This document shows positions 15,879 through 22,615 of a DNA stretch of 37,136 bases, one piece after another (the first letter of the stretch is position 1; each line of letters begins with the position of its first letter). A program made the position numbers and the translations under genes. The DNA comes from an uncultured Verrucomicrobiales bacterium (GTDB lineage Bacteria; Verrucomicrobiota; Verrucomicrobiia; Verrucomicrobiales; Akkermansiaceae), in assembly GCA_937128235.1 (NCBI GenBank), contig CAKZMG010000075.1, positions 1 through 37,136 of the forward strand, written 5' to 3'. The notes below the pieces were generated by a model. It searched no databases. It saw nothing but the letters and a program-made list of their open reading frames with translations, and had not been told where the DNA came from.

Positions 15879-15905
15879 TGATCCATTGATCAAGAGATAA
15901 TCTCT
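15879..15905. promoter_or_regulatory. Two adjoining inverted repeats upstream of the second toxin-antitoxin module
   Basis: TGATC-CATT-GATCA (15879-15892) abuts AGAGAT-A-ATCTCT (15893-15905). Both are perfect and lie 21-47 bases upstream of the antitoxin ATG, where an autoregulatory operator would be expected. TTGATC in the minus direction could be a -35, but the matching -10 is weak. Confidence 0.35.
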
Positions 15906-15934
15906 GAGTGAATACATGTCATGCTGGAAAATTT

Positions 15935-17461
15935 CTAATAACTACGTCCCCAGATGGCTCTGGCTTTGGTTGGCTTTCCGGTGATGAGGCAGGGTGCTTC
16001 TTCTCCGTCTTGTTTGTCGAGTGGGAAGCAGCGGATGGAGATTTTATGCTTCTTGCTGAGCGTTTCTTCTTCCTCGTTACTACCTGCCCATGGGGTTATT
16101 AGCCAGCCTGGCTGATCGTTCTTTGGATCTGAGAAGTGCTTTTCAAATTCTGTTAGATCGGAGCATTCGGAAATGTTAGAGTCGCGGAGCTCGGTGGCGC
16201 GTCTTAGGATTTCGTTCTGGATTTCCTGGAGTGTGTCTTCGCAGTCGCGGATGAACTCTTCTTTATCCATGAAGTGTTTTTCAAATGTATCTTCATCTCT
16301 GCGCTGCATGCAGACCTTTCTGCTTTCAAGGTCACGCGGACCTATTTCTATGCGGATCGGTGCGCCTTTCTTGACCCATTCCCATTTCTTGGCTCCGCCT
16401 GCGAGGTCGCGTTTATCTACTTGGACTCGGAGTGGTTCACCGTGGAAATCTTTGTGACGTAGAGTCGTAGCGAGTGCTTCACAGGCATCGATAATCGCAT
16501 CACGCGAGTCTTCCTTCGGTGTGACAGGAATAATGATGACTTGCTGTGAGGCGATGCGTGGCGGGCAGATGAGTCCATCGTCATCTGAGTGCGCCATGAT
16601 GAGTGTGCCGATGAGACGCGTGGAGACTCCCCATGAGGTGGTCCAGGCGTGTTGTTGAGTGTTGTCTCTTCCGGTGAATGAGATGTCCTGCGCTTTGGAG
16701 AAATTTTGCCCAAGGAAGTGCGATGTTCCTGCTTGGATCGCCTTTTTATCCTGCACCATGGCTTCTACGGTGAGGGTCATTTCCGCACCGGGGAATCTCT
16801 CCACCTCGGACTTTTCACCAGCTACTACTGGGATGGCGAGGTGATTGGTGATGAAGTCTGTGTAGATGCCATGCATGAGGCGGGTTTCCTCGATGGCTTC
16901 TTCCTCGGTCTCGTGCGCGGTGTGTCCTTCTTGCCAGAGAAATTCTGCGGTGCGGAGGAATAAGCGGGTACGCATTTCCCAGCGCATCACGTTTGCCCAT
17001 TGGTTGATGAGTAATGGCAGATCACGATACGAATTAGTCCAGCGTGAGAATGCTGCACCGATGATGGTTTCTGAAGTGGGGCGGATGATGTATGGCTCAG
17101 TGAGTTTTCCGGATGGGATCATCTTGGTGCTACCGTCTTCTTGTTTTTCAGCTTCTAGTCTGTGGTGAGTCACGACTGCGCACTCGGTAGCGAATCCCTC
17201 AGCATGCTCGGCTTCCTTCTCAAGATAGGCGAGGGGAATGAGTAGTGGGAAATAGGCGTTTTGGTGTCCAGTGCGCTTGAAATATTTATCGAGTTGCTGC
17301 TGGATGTTCTCCCACAGCGCGTAGCCCCAGGGCTTGATCACCATGCATCCACGGGTTTCAGAGTTCTCAGCCATATCAGCTGCCTTGATGACCTGCTGGT
17401 ACCATTCTGGGAAATCTTCTGTGCGTGTTGGAGAGATCGCGTTCTTAGGTTGTTTTGCCAT
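15935..17461 (-). CDS. proS: Prolyl-tRNA synthetase, archaeal/eukaryotic-like type
   Basis: ProS charges tRNA-Pro with proline. This 508-residue protein is a class II synthetase of the type that lacks the long bacterial editing insertion. The opening is TEDFPEWYQQVIKAADMAE, followed by the motif 1 region (GCMVIKPWGYALWENIQ), TSET in IIRPTSETII, and motif 2 in RWEMRTRLFLRTAEFLWQEGHTAH. Next come the motif 3 region (HAWTTSWGVSTRLIGTLIMAHSDDDGLICPP) and an anticodon-binding domain. The C-terminus is the short type-3 extension ending in GRSY, with a final Tyr. The length (about 480-510) fits this subgroup. It is transcribed away from the Amuc_1102-like gene. No Shine-Dalgarno is visible. Confidence 0.95.
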   Translation of the reverse strand: MAKQPKNAISPTRTEDFPEWYQQVIKAADMAENSETRGCMVIKPWGYALWENIQQQLDKYFKRTGHQNAYFPLLIPLAYLEKEAEHAEGFATECAVVTHHRLEAEKQEDGSTKMIPSGKLTEPYIIRPTSETIIGAAFSRWTNSYRDLPLLINQWANVMRWEMRTRLFLRTAEFLWQEGHTAHETEEEAIEETRLMHGIYTDFITNHLAIPVVAGEKSEVERFPGAEMTLTVEAMVQDKKAIQAGTSHFLGQNFSKAQDISFTGRDNTQQHAWTTSWGVSTRLIGTLIMAHSDDDGLICPPRIASQQVIIIPVTPKEDSRDAIIDACEALATTLRHKDFHGEPLRVQVDKRDLAGGAKKWEWVKKGAPIRIEIGPRDLESRKVCMQRRDEDTFEKHFMDKEEFIRDCEDTLQEIQNEILRRATELRDSNISECSDLTEFEKHFSDPKNDQPGWLITPWAGSNEEEETLSKKHKISIRCFPLDKQDGEEAPCLITGKPTKARAIWGRSY

Positions 17462-17760
17462 GCGCTGAGTGAAGAGAAAAATGCACAGACTGGAAAGAGT
17501 AAAGTGCGTCTATTCTGGTAGAATCAGAAAATTATTTTACAGAAATGAATTAATTTCTTCAGTTTGATCAGTGAATTGTTAGGAAAATGTTAGAGTGAAA
17601 TCAGACGTTCAGAGGTGCTAATGTGCCTTGTTTTCAGTGGTCTATGATGATGATGAATGGAAAAATGAGGATGCCTACGTAAAGTTTCAGTATTTTTATC
17701 ACGTTTATTCTCGCCAAACCTTCGATGCGTTCGTTAGTTTACTCCTAATCTATATAAATT
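17462..17760. other. Divergent intergenic region between proS and the pilus/secretin-like locus
   Basis: These 299 bases hold no convincing gene. A 71-codon frame beginning at 17628 overlaps the next gene and has no family resemblance. A small inverted repeat AGAAAT-N6-ATTTCT occurs at 17541-17558. The last 20 bases are AT-rich (CTATATAAATT) immediately before the ATG, without a Shine-Dalgarno. I see no promoter worth marking, although both divergent transcripts must start here. Confidence 0.5.
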
Positions 17761-18387
17761 ATGAACATCCACAGACTCAAATCCCTATTGTCCGCGTTAC
17801 TATTCTTAATGTTACCCGCTTCATTCGCGTCGGCTCAATATAAAGTTGCTATCGATAAACCAGAAATAGTGGAGATAAAATCTCCAGACCTAGGTGGTAA
17901 TTCAGCAAAGAAAAGCTTCAAGCCGAAAGACTGGATGGAGATAGAAGTTAAATTCAAGATAGAAGCGAAAGACAAGAAGAAGCAGTTTGCGGACAAGGTA
18001 ACAGTAAAGTGGTATGTTGCTGCTAAGAATCCAGATCCTAAAGGTAAGGGATTTGTTCTGCTTGAGAAAGAGGTGACTCACGTGAACGTCCCTATTGGTG
18101 AAGATGTTTTTGTATCTATTTATCTTTCACCTAATTCAATTAAAAGACTCACTGGAAACGATAGAGTGTCCAAAAGCGATATCAATGACGCTGGTGGAGA
18201 AATCTTAGTGGATGGTCAGCAGCCAGTAGATAAGAAGAAAGGGTATTTCTCAATGGATAAAAAAGTAGGATGGTGGACTAGCGGTAGCCTCTCTCGCTAC
18301 GACAAGATCCCACTTCTTAATAAGAACGAAACTCCTTTCAAGATTCTCTGGTATGGTCGCTACGCTGAAATCGAAGAGAAGCGTTAA
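17761..18387 (+). CDS. Secreted protein, Amuc_1102-like
   Basis: This 208-residue protein has a clear signal peptide (MNIHRLKSLLSALLFLMLPASFASA, cut before QYKV). The mature part is a compact beta-rich protein with Lys/Asp-rich strands (MEIEVKFKIEAKDKKK, VTVKWYVAAKNPDPKGKGFVLLEKEVTHVNVP) that looks immunoglobulin-like. I assign it as the counterpart of Akkermansia Amuc_1102 from position: it is the first gene of the same five-gene block and of matching size. It carries no lipobox, so it is periplasmic or surface-exposed. No enzymatic motif is present. It probably serves as a periplasmic component or accessory of the secretin complex. There are 116 bases to the next gene. Confidence 0.75.
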   Translation: MNIHRLKSLLSALLFLMLPASFASAQYKVAIDKPEIVEIKSPDLGGNSAKKSFKPKDWMEIEVKFKIEAKDKKKQFADKVTVKWYVAAKNPDPKGKGFVLLEKEVTHVNVPIGEDVFVSIYLSPNSIKRLTGNDRVSKSDINDAGGEILVDGQQPVDKKKGYFSMDKKVGWWTSGSLSRYDKIPLLNKNETPFKILWYGRYAEIEEKR

Positions 18388-18503
18388 TGAGCCAATCACC
18401 AACTATAACTCTACACCCTCTACCATCCTCTGAAAACAGTCGCTCATTTTTCATTATGCGCGACACATCTACAATCATCAATCAAACACACACATAAAAA
18501 AAT

Positions 18504-20348
18504 ATGGCTGATTCACGGTCGATAGTCGCACTAAACATAGGGTCACAGCGCGTGACAATGGCATTACTGGCACCATCCAGTAATGGTGGTCTCATCCTTA
18601 AAAAATATGAGTCGTCAACGATACTAGCAGATCCTGCTGCGGAGATGACTCGTCTCCCACAGATCCGGATAGCGGTTGCTGAGCTTGTGAGTAAGCTTGG
18701 GCTGGCTAAGGAAAAGGTGAGTTATGCTATTTCTGGTCAGTCAGTCTTTACCAGATTTGTGAAGCTCCCATCACTAGATAGTGATGACATCGAGCAGCTA
18801 GTTGCTTTCGAGGCACAGCAGCACGTGCCGTTCCCTATCAATGAAGTCGTTTGGGATTGGCAGTTGTTAAATTCTGAAGCAGGGCAACAAGAAGTAGTCC
18901 TAGTAGCAATAAAGGCAGACGCGCTCGATGATCTAAATGATTGTGTCAAAGATGCAGATCTTTCTACTGGGCTCGTAGATGCCTCACCAATGGCATTAGC
19001 GAACGCCTTCCTCTATAACTACGGTGACCTACAAGAGCCGGCATTGATGATCGATATCGGTGCCAGAACCAGTAACCTAGTTTACCTGGACGGTAACAAA
19101 GTTTTCACTAGAACCATTGCCATCGGTGGTGCCACATTGACCTCAGCCATTGCTAAGGAATACAATGTGCCATTTATCGAGGCTGAGTCGCAAAAGTGCA
19201 CGAATGGTCTAGTGGCACTAGACACAAGGCACACATCTCAGCTAGATGACCTCACCGCAGCTCTTGGTAGCTGTATCAGAACGGCACTCAACAGAATGCC
19301 AGCTGAGATAGCGAGAACGACCAATTTCTTCCGTAGTCAGCATGATGGGGCAGCGCCTAAGAGAATCTTCTTAGCGGGTGGCGGTTCTAATCTGCCGATG
19401 ATTTCTGATTTCTTCCAAGAAAAACTTCGCCTTCCAGTAGAGTTTTTCAATCCACTCAAGAGAGTGTCTGTTGGGCAAGGAGTCGATGTAGATAAAGTTT
19501 CTGTAGAAGCTCACCAGCTCGGTGAACTCATTGGACTCGGATTACGTCAGCTAGATGCGGCGAGGCTCAATATCGACCTCGTTCCAGAAACTGTAGAGAA
19601 TGAGCGTAAAGATGCGCAGAAGCGTCCTAAGCTTATCATCGCATCAGGTGTCATCATGGCAGCCTGTGCCGCATTCTGTGTCAGTGGTATTCTAGGAAAA
19701 AGTAAAGCGGTCAAAGATGCACGCAAGCAAGAGAAAGTGGCGACTGATCTAACCAATATCGCAAATCCAATCACGGCTGAGCTCAAAGACGCAGACAAGA
19801 TTGCTGGCATCGTGAACCAATACCAAGATGTAGTGGACTCCAGAGTCATGTGGCTGAAAGGTCTAGGTGATATCAAGAAGCACTTCTCACACGAAGAGCT
19901 ATGGGTCATCGATATGGAGCCAGTCATAAATTTTGATCCAAAAGTGGATGAAGAAGGAGCGCCAAAATACAAGTCTCTCGTCGCTGAGGATGTAAAGAAA
20001 GCCGCTTACGGGACAACCGCACTTACCATGCCAAAATCTGAGCCCAAGCTAACCAGCAAGGGACGACCTAATCCAGACTACGTTGCATCGTCCGTGAATG
20101 CGGTCAAGGTAACAGGCTTCTGGCGTGGTAGCTCCAATAGTCTGGTGCGCACTCAGCTCAAGAAGCTAGTGGATAACTCAGATATATTCGGCAAAGAAAT
20201 TTCTAGAAAATCTGGTAATAAGACAACTACCGTCAAACTATCAGATCCTGAAATAGTCATCGAGAATGCGACAACTGCTGCTGACGACAAGCTCGGCGCA
20301 CCATTCACAGTAATCATCCCTTTAAATAATCCTATTCTACTTAAATAA
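18504..20348 (+). CDS. PilM-PilN fusion, Amuc_1101-like type IV pilus-type inner-membrane platform protein
   Basis: The 614-residue protein begins with an actin/FtsA-like ATPase fold as in PilM: VALNIGSQRVTMALL (8-22), AISGQSVFTRFVKLP (75-89), FEAQQHVPFPINEVVWDWQ (102-120), LMIDIGARTSNLVYLDGN (181-198) and FLAGGGSNLP (289-298). After residue 350 comes ARLNIDLVPE (353-362), the sequence that in separate PilN proteins forms the PilM-binding N-terminal tail. A transmembrane segment follows (378-398), then a periplasmic part to the end. Two normally separate proteins that bind one another are therefore joined in one chain. It sits in the inner membrane and should connect cytoplasmic ATPases with the periplasmic proteins encoded next; the following ATG is two bases after this stop. 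Confidence 0.85.
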   Translation: MADSRSIVALNIGSQRVTMALLAPSSNGGLILKKYESSTILADPAAEMTRLPQIRIAVAELVSKLGLAKEKVSYAISGQSVFTRFVKLPSLDSDDIEQLVAFEAQQHVPFPINEVVWDWQLLNSEAGQQEVVLVAIKADALDDLNDCVKDADLSTGLVDASPMALANAFLYNYGDLQEPALMIDIGARTSNLVYLDGNKVFTRTIAIGGATLTSAIAKEYNVPFIEAESQKCTNGLVALDTRHTSQLDDLTAALGSCIRTALNRMPAEIARTTNFFRSQHDGAAPKRIFLAGGGSNLPMISDFFQEKLRLPVEFFNPLKRVSVGQGVDVDKVSVEAHQLGELIGLGLRQLDAARLNIDLVPETVENERKDAQKRPKLIIASGVIMAACAAFCVSGILGKSKAVKDARKQEKVATDLTNIANPITAELKDADKIAGIVNQYQDVVDSRVMWLKGLGDIKKHFSHEELWVIDMEPVINFDPKVDEEGAPKYKSLVAEDVKKAAYGTTALTMPKSEPKLTSKGRPNPDYVASSVNAVKVTGFWRGSSNSLVRTQLKKLVDNSDIFGKEISRKSGNKTTTVKLSDPEIVIENATTAADDKLGAPFTVIIPLNNPILLK

Positions 20349-20350
20349 TC

Positions 20351-21466
20351 ATGAGTTGGTACCAAGAAAATAAATTTGCAGGCACATTGCTCGGAGTCAC
20401 AGCTGTGATCTCTGGCGCACTTATCTATCTCGGCATGAGCGCTAATTCAGACGCCTCAGCTGCTAAGCAAAAAGAACAAGCAGCGGTCAATAAAATCAAT
20501 GCCTTGCAGACAAACAAGCCATATCCTAGTAAGGAAAATGAAAAGTTACTTCTAGAGAGCTTAGCTACTTTTGCTGCGGATACTAAAAAGTTCCAGGACA
20601 CATTACTGAAATTCCGTCCTGAGGATATGCCTAAGCTTTCAGCCAATCAGTTCAGTGATGAAGTTTCAAAGTATGTCAATAAACTGGACACACAATTCAA
20701 AGCCAAAAAGATAGCATACACAGCAAAAGAAAAACCATATTTCGGCATGGAAGCATACGCTGGATCAATGGCACCAGAAAACGCTACGCAATATCTGAAC
20801 TACAATCGCCTCGGACTAGAGTGGTTATTCACCACTCTGGCTGACTCAGGCATCACTTCACTGAACAATGTGCACCGCCCACTAGTGGCAGAGGCTCTCA
20901 GTAAGCCAAAAGAAGAAGCGAATCCAAGAGGTAGAAGAGGAAGAGGCAATAATAAGAAGCAAAAGCCAACAGGTAGCACATCCGTGTATGATGGATTGCC
21001 AATCGAGATCACTTTCACAGGCACAGAAGCTAGTATGCAAAAATTCATCACTGACGTAGCAGCGGGTGAAGATTACTTCTTTGCAATTAAGCTCATCAAA
21101 ATCCGCAATGAGGAGCAAGAACCAGTCACTATCTCAAAAGCAACATTTGCTCCAGCCGCAGAAGCTGCCCCAGCTCCTGAACTAGAAGCTGCGGGAGAAG
21201 GTGATGATCCAGCAGAAGCAGATGCTGGCGGCGAAGACCTAGGTCTCGGTGGCGGCTTTGATATTGGCGGCGAGGAAGAGTTCGAAGCGGAAGAGGATCC
21301 AAAAATCATCAAACAAGTGATTGGTGATGAGCAGATCACCGTCTTCATGCAGCTTGAGCTCGTCTTGCTTAAAGACGCAGCCTCTGTCCCTATCCCGAGA
21401 TTGAAGAAAGAAGCTCCAGTCAAGAAGTCTCCGAAGAAAGCACCTAAAACAACTCCAACCAAATAA
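20351..21466 (+). CDS. Amuc_1100 homologue, PilO-like single-pass membrane protein
   Basis: This 371-residue protein has one N-terminal membrane helix (about 11-28), a coiled region and then a periplasmic domain. Three segments resemble Akkermansia Amuc_1100 from memory: YLNYNRLGLEWLFTTLADSGI followed by VHRPLV; LPIEITFTGTEASMQKFITDV followed by YFFAIKLIKIRNEEQ; and IKQVIGDEQITVFMQLELVLL. Amuc_1100 is about 317 residues, and the extra length is two insertions. One is a basic stretch (RRGRRGRGNNKKQK, near 195). The other is an Ala/Glu/Gly/Asp-rich acidic linker (about 270-320). A Lys/Pro tail ends the chain. By position and topology it would play the part of PilO. Amuc_1100 is known for effects on the host immune system; nothing here shows that function in this organism. 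Confidence 0.88.
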   Translation: MSWYQENKFAGTLLGVTAVISGALIYLGMSANSDASAAKQKEQAAVNKINALQTNKPYPSKENEKLLLESLATFAADTKKFQDTLLKFRPEDMPKLSANQFSDEVSKYVNKLDTQFKAKKIAYTAKEKPYFGMEAYAGSMAPENATQYLNYNRLGLEWLFTTLADSGITSLNNVHRPLVAEALSKPKEEANPRGRRGRGNNKKQKPTGSTSVYDGLPIEITFTGTEASMQKFITDVAAGEDYFFAIKLIKIRNEEQEPVTISKATFAPAAEAAPAPELEAAGEGDDPAEADAGGEDLGLGGGFDIGGEEEFEAEEDPKIIKQVIGDEQITVFMQLELVLLKDAASVPIPRLKKEAPVKKSPKKAPKTTPTK

Positions 21467-21481
21467 CGAGAAAGAAAAATT

Positions 21482-22471
21482 ATGTCTTGGTTATCAGAAA
21501 ATTATGATAAAGCCGCGCTCGGTGTAGCCGCAGTAGCAGCCATCGCAGTAGGTTACTCCATCTTCTCCGGAGGAAAAGAGGTGCCTAAGCCGAATCCAGC
21601 AGTGCCTAACAACACCGTTGAAATAGAGCAGAGAAAAGCACTCGCCATCCTGCAAGAAAAATTTGCAGAGGTAAATGCCTTTGAAGAAAAGAAGAGTAGC
21701 GGAAATGAAGTGCAGAGCTTCGTTGCATTCCCACTCTACAGCATTAAAGGGCAGTCAGGTGTCAAATCACTCACAGACGACTTCGAAATCCATCCTGGAA
21801 TGCCACTCAAATGGTGGAAGAAGTACGACCTCAAGGACTACGAACTCAAAAACGGTCCCGAGCTAGATGGTGACAAAGATGGCTTCACGAACCGCGAGGA
21901 ATTCGATGGCGAAACAGATCCGACTGACAAAGCAAGTCACCCAGACTTCATTGCTAAGTTGAAGTGTGAAGGTGTCGAAGATCAGAAATTTGAAGTGAAA
22001 TGGAGTAAAGTAAGTCCTGAGAGAGGTAATTTTAAATTTAAAATTGGAAGGAAATCAACACTAGATACCTTAGGTGTCGGTGGTAAGTTTCCATCAAAAT
22101 GGAAGGACGAATCCTTCATTAATCGTTTTGAGATACTAGAAAAGGGTCAAGATCCTAATATTCCTGGAGAGCAAGGAGAGTATTATCTTTTACAGGATAA
22201 TGGAGAGCGACAGGAGAAACGGAAATTTAAATTATTTTATAACAAGAATGAAGTATTTAAGGATCACACAGCTACCTTGCTACTAGACGTTGATGGAGCT
22301 AGAAAGTCATTCAAAGTCCCTGAAGGCGGCATGTTCTCATTGCCTCACGATGATGACAAAAAGCCGAAGTCCTATAAGTTTAAGTCCAAGAAAGACGGTA
22401 AAGTTGAAATTGAATATGACTTAAAGGGCGAGAAGTCTAGTATCGACCTAGAAATTCAACCTAAGAAATAA
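21482..22471 (+). CDS. Amuc_1099-like membrane protein with a calcium-type loop
   Basis: This 329-residue protein starts MSWLSENYDKAALGVAAVAAIAVGYSIF, a single N-terminal membrane helix very similar in layout to the preceding protein. A helical stretch follows to about residue 80. DGDKDGFTNREEFDGETDPTD (about 130-150) is a thrombospondin-3/EF-hand-like loop rich in Asp, which in other proteins binds calcium. The rest is Lys/Asp/Glu-rich beta structure. By gene order it corresponds to Akkermansia Amuc_1099. A role linking the inner-membrane platform with the secretin (as PilP does) is inference. It begins 15 bases after the Amuc_1100-like stop, with a weak purine stretch (GAGAAAG) upstream. 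Confidence 0.72.
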   Translation: MSWLSENYDKAALGVAAVAAIAVGYSIFSGGKEVPKPNPAVPNNTVEIEQRKALAILQEKFAEVNAFEEKKSSGNEVQSFVAFPLYSIKGQSGVKSLTDDFEIHPGMPLKWWKKYDLKDYELKNGPELDGDKDGFTNREEFDGETDPTDKASHPDFIAKLKCEGVEDQKFEVKWSKVSPERGNFKFKIGRKSTLDTLGVGGKFPSKWKDESFINRFEILEKGQDPNIPGEQGEYYLLQDNGERQEKRKFKLFYNKNEVFKDHTATLLLDVDGARKSFKVPEGGMFSLPHDDDKKPKSYKFKSKKDGKVEIEYDLKGEKSSIDLEIQPKK

Positions 22472-22615
22472 TTGGCTAAGGAGCTCTAAAGCCCGCTGTG
22501 GCATAGAATTCCTAGGAGTCAATAACTAAATGAACCAGAAATCATAAAAAAATTTACAAAAAGTAAAAAAAACGCTTCACAAACCACCCTAAAATACACG
22601 AACCTATATCTAATC

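Noticed and set aside
17628-17843. 71-codon ORF upstream of the Amuc_1102-like gene
   Set aside because: Overlaps the signal peptide of the real gene in another frame; no motif.
19547-19972. 141-codon minus-strand ORF inside the PilM-PilN gene
   Set aside because: Antisense shadow with no family resemblance and no promoter.
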